This document shows, piece by piece, positions 49,138-60,208 of a stretch of DNA of 64,000 nt. Made by a program: the position numbers and the translations under genes. Positions within the stretch are counted from its first letter, which is position 1. Every line of letters starts with the position of its first letter. The stretch spans positions 47,935,218 through 47,999,217 of the forward strand of contig NC_063448.1 of NCBI RefSeq assembly GCF_020379485.1, given 5' to 3'. The DNA is from Brassica napus (lineage: Eukaryota > Streptophyta > Magnoliopsida > Brassicales > Brassicaceae). The notes beneath the pieces were generated by a model. The model did no database searches, was not told the origin of the DNA, and was given only the letters and a program-made list of their open reading frames with translations.

Positions 49138-51282
49138 ACATCTGAAATCAAAGATGCTGCTGAGCAAGATACTGAAAAAGCTAAAGGTTACGACAAGAAC
49201 AACAACAACACTGATACGGGGGCTTGCTGTGTTGTCAAAGTTTCAGGTGGTTACAGGGCCGGCTCAATGAATCTATGGGCCTTTAGACAAAATAATTTTA
49301 ATATATTTTTTGCATATATTTATAAGTAAATTTAAAAATTTTGGGCCCTTATATCTAATTTTTTTTAAAACAAATTAGCACCCTTTTAGCATTATTTATG
49401 AAAAAAACATTTGGGCCCCGGGACCCACGCCCCCTGCCCCATGGTGTAAGCAGGCACTGGGTTGGTGATCAGACTGAGAAAGAAAGAAAACTGATGGAAA
49501 GGAAGACAGATATAAGAATGGAGATAGTAGAGACTTGAGCTCATTCCACGAGCAATCAAGTAGCAAAACCGCATTCACAGGAGTCTTACAAGTGTAGTGT
49601 TGAAACATATAGTTTAGAAGAAGACCATTTCTCAGTCAACATCACTACTTGTATAGGATATTCAAAATTTAAAACTGATGCTTACGTGACTACAACAGTT
49701 AAGAATCAGTTTAATTTGTTTTATCACTCTACGTTAGCACGTTTTCGGGAACTATTGTTAGAAGTAACATAATAAATGCTAGAGTAACGAAATGAAGACA
49801 TTGGCGATACATGGGAGGCAAGCTCGGTGGCGCATTTTCCGGGGAAGTAATGTGATTGATGCTCCTCTTAATCTCTTATTTGATTCTCACCGTCAAGCTG
49901 TTATACTAATTTTTTCATACCCTATATTAATTTATAACACTTTTTTTTTGTAACTTGGCTTATTAATTTATAATACTTTTAAGACATGTTGTTGTGATTT
50001 ATTTATTCTACAACCGAGTCCTATTCGTGGAAAAGAATACTAATTAATGACGAGTTGATAAAAAAAGTTAATATAAAACGAAAAAATGAAGTGAAAGCTA
50101 AAATTATTTAAGCACCGGCTGCCTTTATCAGTTTTCACCATACATTATACATCTAAACTTTTTTTTCATACTTAAACTAAACGACTAGATCCCAAAAGAG
50201 AAGTGTTTGATTTATTTAACGAAAACGTGTGTTGAAGTAAGAAAAGAAAATTGTTAATTATTGGCTTTGTAGGGTTAAATTAATATGGTAGATGGAGAGA
50301 GAGTGCTTATTGGACTTGCAGATTTGTTAAGTAGTTTCATATGAACTAACAAATGTGGATTTGACCCAAAAAAAGAGAACTAACAAATGTGGATTGGTAA
50401 AAAGTACAATATAAATTATAGTCGACGTCCTTGAGATCTGAAAGTCTGATTTTGAATTTAATGTTCTCGTTATGAAATATATAAATAATCGATAAATGAG
50501 TTGAAAACGACACATATGTTGTCACTCATGTACACGATCATATACTCCATAATATGTTTTTAGATGTCTCATGTTCCACGCTAATATTATCTTATTCCAA
50601 TACAGATTTCTCCGCCAATGACACTCATTGGCAGGGATAATATATCTGAAAGATACGAGTTGGTAGTTATGTCCATCACATTATTGATTTGGATCAGCAA
50701 AGAAGGTTCGCAATAAGTGGACAAGCTTTTTTTTAAAAGATAAACGTAGACAAGATTTGAACAAAAAAAAAAACGTAGACAAGATTAGACGCTAATGATT
50801 TATTTTCATGTTATTGCAGTTTGTTCAGCCGACGAAACGTTAGGGCATTTTAACGGAACACTATTTTTTCTTCTAATATAGATAATATAGAGAAAAAAAA
50901 ACAACATTCCGCTATATTTCACTATATTATAAAATATTATAAAATAAAATATTAGATTAAATTCAACTATATTATAGAGTTATTATATTTTAGTATAAAG
51001 TATTTAAAAAAAATAGTGTTCTATCAGAAATGGTCTTAGTACATATTATTCTAATTAGCTAGCGTGGATACTCTATTTATATTTGAAGAAAAAAATATGT
51101 TAGCCTAATCATATTTTTGTAGCAGGAACGTAGAAAATATATAAAAAGAAAGCCACGTGAATTTCTATTATTAAACAAAAAAACCACGTTGAGTTCTGAG
51201 TGTTTTAATTGAAGTCCTCTTATGTGTTTCCTCAAGCTTCAGAGACACTGTCATTTGGCATCTTGTGATAACATTCTACGCC
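49138..51282. other. Intergenic upstream of NAI2 with an orphan coding fragment
   Basis: At 49148-49265 one frame reads EIKDAAEQDTEKAKGYDKNN and TGACCVVKVSGG, more protein-like than its surroundings, without start or stop context; possibly a captured or leftover exon. It borders a GGGCC-rich patch (49256-49290, 49408-49440, CAGGGCCGGCTCA ... CGCCCCCTG) that could be a hAT-like element. From 49445 to 51130 nothing was recognised. Confidence 0.35.
51138..51159 (+). promoter_or_regulatory. NAI2 TATA box and G-box
   Basis: TATATAAA at 51138-51145 lies 138 bp before the NAI2 ATG, and CACGTG at 51154-51159 follows it. The bHLH factor NAI1 is required for NAI2 expression in Arabidopsis, and bHLH proteins bind CACGTG, so this G-box is a plausible target. 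The position is seen; the link is inferred. Confidence 0.5.
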
Positions 51283-54200
51283 ATGGGAACCAAGTTCTTA
51301 GCTCTGTGTTTGTCTCTGTGTCTCATCCTCTCAAGCTTTTATAAAGTTTCTTGCCAGGTACGTAACTCTCATAAACACCTTTTCTTTAACCATATACTAA
51401 CTTTATCAAACCAAATATATGATGATATCAATTGGTTTAATAAACGTATTGATTTTTGCTTTTGGATTTTAGGATGAAGGAACTACAGGTTTGAATTTAG
51501 ATCTGATTGAGCGTGAATATCAAGGTAATATTAATATATTATTTAAGCTAATTTAATCTGTTATGAACACAAAATCTTAAAAAGAACAAACAAATGAATT
51601 TTGGTTGCAGCTTCTCTCCAAGGCAACGAAGGAGGAGACCAGATCAGTGGTCAGAAAAACAGTACAGTGACTGATAACAACACAATATCTCTGTCTCTAT
51701 CAAAAGAATCTGTGGAAACTACTAAAGATTCTGCTGATACCTCGTCTCAGGTCAATTACTGTTTATTATTTATCTTCCTTGGACTCTGCTGCTGATTCTT
51801 GCAAAGTAATGAACTCTTAGTTAATCTCTGGATGTATAGTTAGGAGCTGTTACTGATGAAGTCAATAAACCTTCGAGTATGTTGGATCATATCGAACTTG
51901 AGTTCCAAGGCAAGTCAAGACTCTGTTTTGATCTGTTTTCTTTTTAAAAGATGATTATGTTTCTGGAAGAAGCTTGAATCAAAATGTTGACATGAACAGT
52001 TGGTTTTCTTTGATGTTACTTGATCACAGCACAAATCAATGAACTTAAACAAGCTGGATCTGATGGTATCAACAAAAATGATGAATCTAAGGATGATCAA
52101 GAACTAGGTTAAGAAAATACTAAGCTTTCTCATCTATAACCCTCTTGCTAAAAGTGTGTTTCTTAAGATGCCTTTGTTGTTTCAGCTGCTCAGAGGAAGA
52201 AAATGTTGGAAGAGATTGAACGCGAATTTGAAGGTACCTTTCCATGTTTATGCCAAGCTCCACATATAGTTCTTGAAGCCACTGTTGTTGGTAGATTCTT
52301 ACTATTCCTTCATTGTCTCATAATTACTTGCAGCTGCTGCAGCTGGATTTGAACAATTCAAGATTGATGATTCCACTCAAGGAGAAGACGATGAACAATG
52401 TAAAAACCATACACTCTTCCTCTAGTACTTTTTGCCATCACATTTGCTTCTTCCTCAGATATTCTAAGTCCAAACTCTGTGTTATGTTCTTGTGTTGCAG
52501 CTGCAATGAGAAAGAGCATGCTAGAAGAGATTGAACGCGATTTTGAAGGTATCTTGACACACTCAATATAAGATCTACTTAGCTTAAGTACATGATACTC
52601 TAAAAATGTTAGCTAACATTTTGTTTGTGTCTTCCTTCTTGAAGCTGCTACAAAAGGTCTTGAACAACTAAAGGCTGATGATCTAAACGGAGTCAACGAC
52701 GCAGAACACGGTAACAAAACAATATCCCATTGTTACATTTTTTGATGTCTTGTTCTTGTTTACAGTATTCTTGACTCAGATTTTGTGTGTGTTGTTATAG
52801 CTGCAAGGAGACAGAAGATGTTGGAAGAGATTGAAAGAGAGTTTGAAGGTAAAAGTATACTGTTTTTAGTTAGGTATCTTTTACAATACCATCTTAGGCC
52901 TGCTTTTTACTCTGCTTGTAGAAGCTACAAAAGGTCTTGAAGAACTAAGGCATTCAACCTCAAGCACAGATGATGAATCTCGCTGTAACATTTTTGTTTT
53001 CCCTCTACTTTCATGTTACCTTTAATATCAACTAAAGAACTCATAATATTTCATTGTCTTATTATAGCTGCAAGGAGACAAAGTATGCTAGATGAGATCG
53101 AACGTGACTTTGAAGGTATCTTAACATTATACTCAATGTCTGTTCTAATTGGTTCAAAATTAGATCAAAGCTTTTGTTACATCTTCTTCTTCTTGCAGCT
53201 GCTACAAGTGGTCTTAAACGGCTTAAGATTAATGCTTACACTGTCGAAGATGATGACAAAGAACAAGGTATGAAACTATTATCTCTATCTCTACTTTGAT
53301 AATTTTTCTCACTCATTCAGTTTTGTTAGATCGATATAATGTTATGTCTTGTTTACAGCTACCAGGAGACAAAGTATGCTAGATGCAATTGAGCGTGAGT
53401 TCGAAGGTATATATGCAGAGAGGATCTTTAACTCTTTTCTTGGTTCAAGAAGTTCTGAGAGTTTTGTTTCCTTCTCTTGCAGCCGTTACAGAAAGTTTTA
53501 AGCAGATTGATGATCTTGCTGATAACAAAGATGAGGGAGACGAATGTAAGATAACCTTTTGTAGGTTCCTTTACCTTCGTTGTAGTGTTAGTCTCAGACA
53601 TGTCTTTTTTGTCTTTGTTATCAGCTGCAATGAGGCAAAGTATGTTGGATGAGATTGAGCGTGAATTCGAAGGTACTTTCAACATATTAGTTAATGAGAT
53701 CTTGTGGTTACAATAGCAAATATTGAATCATTTTCCTCTGTTTTGATCAAAACTACTATGCAGCTGCTACAAGTAGTCTTAAGAAACTAAACCTTGATGA
53801 TTTCATTGAAGGAGATGACAGTGCACATAGTAATAACTTTTCTTAACTTCTTTGTTTCTGATCAGTTTGTATTATGAATAATGGTTTAATGTTTTGTTAT
53901 AGATGCAAGGAGAAATAGCATGCTTGAAGCTATCGAACGCGAGTTTGAAGGTTACTTTCAAATAACATTGAACTTCTTAGCCTGAAAATGTAAACCCATT
54001 AAAATATATCAAGAAGATAAGTTTTTTTTTTCTTTTAATGTTCTTACTTGCAGCTGCTACAAAAGGTCTTGAAGAGCTAAAGGCTAGTGATTCAACCCAA
54101 GGCACTGATGATGATGAACACTGTAAAAATCATTCCCCTTGTATCTTTTTATATTTTTGTTTCTAATGTATCCTGAATGTTTTTAAACTTTTGTTACAGC

Positions 54201-55887
54201 TGCAAGGAGAAAGAGTATGCTTGATGCTATTGAACGCGAGTTTGAAGGTACCTTTGAACCGTTTTTGGCGCAATAAGTCTTGTTAAGTTGATGAATCCAC
54301 ATAAATTACAAAAAGAGTGTGCTTACATATCTTATTTCCTATTCAATGTTTCAGCTGCCACAAGAGGCCTTGCCGAGATCAAGAATCATGAAGAACAAGG
54401 TAATAATAATGATCTGCTACCATTGTTCCTCTCAAAGCCTTCTGAGATCAAACGTAAAACTTGTTGTCCCTTTTTGTTAACAGCTGAAACTCAGAGAAAC
54501 AGTATGTTGGAAGAAATAGAACGGGAATTTGAAGGTAGTCTCGAGAATCAAATACAATAGTCCATAATGAAACAAGGAGATTACTCTATATAATCTAAGA
54601 GTTTGGTTTGGTCTTCTTGTTCACTTCTAATGTGCAGCAGCTGCGGCAAGTGCAAAGGCTGCTGAAAAAGACTGTAAGAAACTCTTTCTCTGTTTATGTC
54701 ATGTCTATATCTTTGATTTTTTTTTTGTTTCTGACACTGCACTTACATTTATTGTCACAGCAGCTGCAAAGAATCCACCAACCATAAGTATAGTGCAGAA
54801 AACTGGTAAGTAACACCTTCAGATTCTCACAAACATATTTCTCTAAAATGAAATTATGTCTCAATATTTATAATGTTCTTTATTCAACAGGTGGGTTTGA
54901 CAGTCTTCTAAAGCCTGCAGGTTAGCTTTGAAGCTTTCTAAACCAAAGAAACTCACAACAGAGCTACTCTTAACTGTCTTTTCTCTCTGTATGTGTTTCT
55001 TGCAGATGGTGTCTGTGGTTGTTTCAACAAAGACAAAGAGGGTCTTAAGGCAGACACAGATTCTTCCATTAACCTAGCAGAGATACTCGCTGAAAAATCA
55101 AAATCCCAGGTTTGTTAACTAGATTTTACTTTCAAAACATCTAAAATCAGTTTCTTGACTTTGTTACATCTTTTGATTTTGGTAGGACTCAGAGACCTCT
55201 AGCCTCACCACATCACTGACCAATCTTGTCCACACCCATAGAAAAGAAACAACCTCAAAGGTAAGCACAGTCCTTGGCTCATCAGTTACTTCCACAACAA
55301 GCGAATCATCCGCTACATCAGAAACCCTAGAGAGCTTAAAGCAAACCCTAAAGAAGCTACGCGGTCTAACCGCACGTGACCTAGTGCACCACCCGAACTT
55401 CGACGAGATTATAGAAGCCGGTACACGTTACGAGGTACTCAGCTCAGCTTCCATTGGTTACATCTCTTTACTAGCCAAATACAAAACCGTCATCAAAGAA
55501 GGACTCGAGGCTTCTCAGAGAGTCCACCTCGCTCGAACCCGCGCCAAACTTCTCAAAGAAACCGCCGTGGAGAAGCAGAGAGCCGTGGACGCGGAGTTCG
55601 CGCTCGCTAAGAGTCTTGCTCAGGAAGGAGACGCGCTGTCCATCAAAATCTTCGCCATCAAGAAACTGTTGGTTAAGCTTGAAGCGGAGAAAGTGAGCGT
55701 TGATCTGAAATTTAAGTCGACGGAGACTAATCTTGGGCGACTTCTTAAGGAGGCTTCTCAGGCTTATGAAGAGTATCATGCGGCTGTGCGTAAGGCAAAG
55801 GACGAGCAAGCTGCTGAGGAGTTCGCTCTTGAGACGACTAAGAGAGCAGAACATATTTGGGTTGAGTTTCTTAGTTCACTTAACTGA
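51283..55887 (+). CDS. NAI2: NAI2, ER-body formation protein
   Basis: Twenty-seven exons total 2274 nt, 757 residues (Arabidopsis NAI2, At3g15950, is 772 from memory). Exon 1 (51283-51357) is a signal peptide, MGTKFLALCLSLCLILSSFY. The middle is an alternation of 48-51-nt exons encoding (S/N)MLxxIERxFE and 45-69-nt exons encoding ATxxLxxLKxDD with acidic tails: 9 such pairs from 52186 to 54673. Degenerate forms precede them (IEREYQ 51473-51524; MLDHIELEFQ 51840-51909). These EFE repeats define NAI2 and TSA1. The last exon (55186-55887) is the NAI2 domain, RGLTARDLVHHPNF ... EEYHAAVRKAKDEQAAEEFA. NAI2 is an ER-lumen protein needed to form ER bodies, beta-glucosidase stores of Brassicales. All junctions keep frame. 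The intron after 51909 uses a GC donor. The first repeat pair can be read from 52186. Confidence 0.95.
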
Positions 55888-56904
55888 TGAACTAATGAGA
55901 TTCTTGCTTGCTTAAAGCATAGTTGTGGTTCTTTTATTGGTGTTGTTTTGTTACAGACTTTGTTTGTTGGTTATATCAGGAGAAAGAGGTTGAACACAAA
56001 TCATGTATTAGTCCAAAGAACTGAACCGTATAGATTCAAAAAAAAAACCATTTTCATAAATATCCGAAGGTATCCTAGATTTTTAGAACCAAAAAATCAA
56101 TATGGAACGGAAAGAATATCCAAAATTTTAAAATATAAATTATATAGCTAGCAATATTAATTATATTTATTTTTAAAATAATTAGATATTTTAAAATTAC
56201 AATTTATAAACCAAATTATTTGAATGCTTTTTATTAAAAATATTTTGAATTATTCGAACTACCCGATGTTTTACCTAAAATACCTAAATTATCCAAAAAA
56301 AATTCTTCTACAAACTGGAATTACCAGGAAAAAGTAACCCAAATTAACTAAAATTATTCGAAAAACCGAAACCAAATTCCAAACTTTTATCATGTATCAC
56401 CCGAGTCCTAACATTACCCAAACTGTATCGAAAATTGAAATAACCACACTGAATTTAATAAATATCCGAAAATATCCTATAATCTCTAAAATCAAAACAA
56501 AACCGAAAAAAACCCAAACTAAAACCGAAATACCCATAACAATTGTATAGGCCACAATTGTTAAGAAAGAAGAGTTCGGTGGCCATAATCACAAATTCAG
56601 ATTCTTTATCTTGTAACTGAAATTTATTACTAGTAATCACACTAATATGATCAGTTACTAGTAACTAGGCTTTCATGGGCCTTAATCAATGGAAATACCT
56701 TAAGATAATGAATACTTAGAGCCTTATTACGCCTATTCTCTTTTTTATTGTTTGCCAAAACTTGTCTCCTAAACTTAACTTAATATTGTTTAAAAAAAAC
56801 TTAACTTAATAAAACAAATCTACAAATTAAGATCGGAAACCAATGCTTTTTGTGTATTCATAAGTGATGAGTGTAACCATTTTCATATTACTGTGTTATC
56901 TATA
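55888..56904. other. NAI2 downstream region and degenerate repeat
   Basis: About 100 bp of likely 3' UTR gives way at about 56020 to sequence built of 'ATATCCGAA', 'AACCAAAAAATC' and 'ATTACCAGG' variants up to 56540, akin to 2325-2670. It appears to be an old decayed element; no ends were found. Confidence 0.45.
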
Positions 56905-57499
56905 CTAGATGGTTGCCCGCGAATTCGCGGATATAAATATTGTATGAAAATATATTATGTATACAATATTATATAGTTTGAAACATTAAAATATATAATT
57001 TTCAACTTTAAATAGCTTGAAAATCAGTCATAAAATTTCTATAAATTTGATGTAATAACTTATGAATATTTAGTAATAACAAATGCTTGTAAAATTATAT
57101 AAGTAATTATCACATTAACTTCACCAACATATATTATGCATCTTCTTCGCCTCTTCTTATTTTTTTCATTATCATTTCGTTCTTTTTATTAATTTTTTGC
57201 TAATATTTTCCTAAATTTTTACATATTTTTTGTCAAATATTTATTTCTTTTTCTAAATAGTAATACAAAATATACAATCAATAAACAATAATTCATCTTA
57301 AAACTCTATTCAATCATCATAACATTATTCTTTTCAATCATAACAGTACCTTATTCACTATATTAATTGGCTTAAATGAAAAACATTTTTTAAATCGAAA
57401 TTCTAGTATGTTTCGTTAAATATAATCCTTCCAATCTTCAAAGCCTAATTATTTATAAAGCATATATGGACATTATAAGAGATTAGTTAGTATTATAGA
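56905..57499 (-). mobile_element. Non-autonomous Helitron
   Basis: On the minus strand it begins TCTATAATACTAACTAATCT (57499 downward). It ends with hairpin CCGCGAA-TTCGCGG (56917-56930), GCAACCAT and CTAG (56905-56908). It lies between A (56904) and T (57500), the Helitron target dinucleotide. The 595-bp body is AT-rich without ORFs. Confidence 0.85.
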
Positions 57500-57521
57500 T
57501 ACAGCTATGTTTTTATATGAA

Positions 57522-57549
57522 CTAGGGGTATTCCGGCGCGTAGCGCCGG
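57522..57549 (-). mobile_element. Helitron 3' terminus, second family
   Basis: CTAG at 57522-57525 follows an A. Seven bases on is the hairpin CCGGCGC-GTA-GCGCCGG (57533-57549). This marks the 3' end of a minus-strand Helitron whose body extends right; its 5' end was not found. It starts 22 bp from the end of the previous Helitron. Confidence 0.75.
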
Positions 57550-58633
57550 ATTCGTATGTTTTATTGTCTAATAAGTTGTTAAGGATTTGTTGATCTATTT
57601 GGTATTGGTTAGTGATAGTAATATATTTGTCTGTTTTGTAATTGTCCAGGCTATCGTAAGTTGTATCTCATATTTGAATGAAGTAAGAATTAAATATAAT
57701 TTGGATAATATAATAAATAGGTGACAGTTGCACCAAATTAAATATAATTTGGATAATAAAATGAGTTTGTATCTTTACATATATCAAGTGAAGGCTTTAA
57801 TATACTGAATCAAGGACACCTCTAATCGACACATACTTCTTAGAGATATATTTCTCAACCAACACATATTCAAGCTGTGTTCTTTCGTGATTTAATTTGA
57901 TTTTATTTAAATATAACTTTAACAATACCACTCATAGGCGTTTGTGTGGAAGTGAGTGCTGTGGATTTGCCGGAGCTTGGGCTGCAAGCTATTCTTGTAA
58001 AAGGATGCGGGATTAGAGGAGAATGCATGGGAACATGAATAGTAGAGTTTATATGTATACGATAAAAATTTTAAATAGAATTTCGGTGTCAACCTTTTAC
58101 CTATCATTAAGATTGAATTTGTTGGAGCTTGGGTTGAAAGTTATTGTTGTATAAGGAAGTGGGATTAGAGGAGATTGCATGAGAACAGAAAGAGTAGGGT
58201 TAATAAATATAATATATTAAAAGGGAGGGTTTTTAAAAAAAAATAAAAAGGAGCAGCAAACAAAGCATAGAGGTACAAAGTAAAGATCAACATAAATCTA
58301 CAATTTTGTAGCATCGGTCCGTTTTCATAAGGAAACAATGTCATTTTTCGGGAGCTTAACTTGCGATTTGGTACTTTTCAATACACGATTATGGATATAT
58401 TTTATTGCATTGGTGATTTTATATTTGCGGTATGTAAATGAGTTTCTGATTTGGAAACAGTGTGGTTTAATAAATATAGACATTTGTAATGGTGAGAAAA
58501 GGAAATATATAAATGGTGTGAAAGAAAAAAGAAAAATATTAAAAAGAAAATATCGAAATGAGGAGGAAAGTGACATGATATTGGAGATTAGCACCCAGTA
58601 AACCTTTTTATTTATTTATTTATTAAGCTGGCA
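57550..58633. other. Probable Helitron body and RING gene 3' flank
   Basis: A phrase GAATTAAATATAATTTGGAT occurs twice (about 57690 and 57735). A second doubled phrase (GCTTGGG(C/T)TG(C/A)AAG, then AAAGGATGCGGGATTAGAGG or similar) lies at 57970-58030 and 58128-58180. The frame 58338-58601 faces the opposite strand and is Ile/Lys-rich; not called. Confidence 0.4.
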
Positions 58634-59000
58634 TCATAGATTACATTCTCTACATACCGGACAACTTATTTTTGTACGAAGCCACTGATCAATGAAAGGA
58701 AAATGGAAATTATGTCCGCAAGTAAGAGAGCAAAGATTGTTTCCATCGTTGTAATTTTCGTAGCATACAATGCATATATCGTTTTCATCTTCCGTAGTTG
58801 GAGGCCTATTAGTACCCTCTAGATCGGTGATGATAAGATCAACGTCTAGTCTTGATGTTGCGTTTTGGTTATAGTTTTTCATAGTTAGAGTAACTTTGAT
58901 TAGCTAAGATATTGATGTCGTCTCTTACTTCATTCATCACGTTTTGGGTGGTTTCTTCAATAAGGTATGTTGAATTGGGGTGGTGAATGTCATGGTATGT
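58634..59000 (-). pseudogene. RING-H2 finger protein remnant
   Basis: The 82-codon frame 58634-58882 encodes CIVCYENYNDGN, then LTCGHNFHFPFIDQWL and SCPVC, clearly a RING-H2 finger of an E3 ligase. Two faults are visible. The sixth zinc ligand, normally Cys in HxFHxxCIDQWL, is Phe. The frame upstream, in register one base away, continues protein-like (EETTQNVMNEVRDDINILAN) to about 59000, so the apparent start Met at 58882 follows a +1 shift in a run of five A. The likely ancestor was a longer protein with an acidic N-terminal region. RING-H2 proteins transfer ubiquitin from E2 to substrate; this copy is probably inactive. Confidence 0.7.
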
Positions 59001-59161
59001 TGGTTAACATGTATTCCATGCTTTTGTTGTTGTGAGTGTTGTGAATGTCATGGTATGTTAACATGTATTCCATGCTTTCAATTGGATGATAAGGGAACCG
59101 TGCGGGAAGGTTTCCCATCACTCGGCTCACCAACTTGATCTTCCGCTTCGTTGGGACTAAA

Positions 59162-59290
<129 letters not shown>

Positions 59291-60208
59291 CTATGATTAT
59301 GCCATTTGTGGCAGAAAGTTACACAGAGAAATTAATTCAGGATTAGATATTTAGTCCAAACAACATGCGATTTTTGTGTATCTCTCTCTTTCTTTCTAAT
59401 TTTGATCCGTATGAGACAACGGTAAACGAACAGGACCACAATAAAATACAAAAAAATGCAACTTAAATCTGAATTTTCTATTTTTTCTTTTATTTTTTCT
59501 CTTTTGTTTCATCTACTTCCATTTTCACTTGTCTCATTCAGTCTATACATCACTTTATATATTTTCGAGTTTGGCTAATTAAAATGTAAAAATAATTCTT
59601 GTTTTAAAATCGTGAGGTTATTTTAATTTATTATTATTTAATAATGATAAAGATATATATTAAAAAATATATTTATAAACCGATTGTTTACTTCTATAAT
59701 AAATATATTAAGTTTATGCCTTCAGTCAAAAGAAACAATATATTAAGTTTTGTTTGGAATAAAATAATTGATTTTGAAAAATATAATAAACTCATTTGAT
59801 TGATTTTCATAACTTAATTAATGTAATATTATACTAGGTAAAACTAAATAAAATTATAACTGTTTTAGTATTTTATAATTGAAATAAATACAGTATTTCG
59901 TACGTTGGTGTGAAGGAATATATATTTTATTTTTCATGGGTCTTTTACCACATGTGCCCAGAATGTAACTGGTTTTCGTTAGTTGGTTGTATAGGTGTGA
60001 TTTGAGTAGTATTTTAAATGTGGGCACAGTATTCAGCCGACAGTTTTAAGCACACGAACTTGTTTGATCTGTTGCCATTGGTGTTGTAAGAATGTGTTTA
60101 GAAAATTTCCTTCACAGAAACTACATGTCAAAACATAGAGGTGGCTCCTATAAAGAATGCGAACAACCGTTTGTGGAGATCAATTTAGTATTGCAAAATA
60201 ACAAAAGA
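59291..60208. other. AT-rich intergenic DNA
   Basis: No ORF and no termini were recognised before the Helitron end at 60209. Confidence 0.4.

Noticed and set aside
49250..49440. Complete hAT element between CAGGGCCGGC and CGCCCCCTG
   Set aside because: The ends match for only about five bases and no 8-bp duplication was found, so it is mentioned only as a possibility within the intergenic entry.
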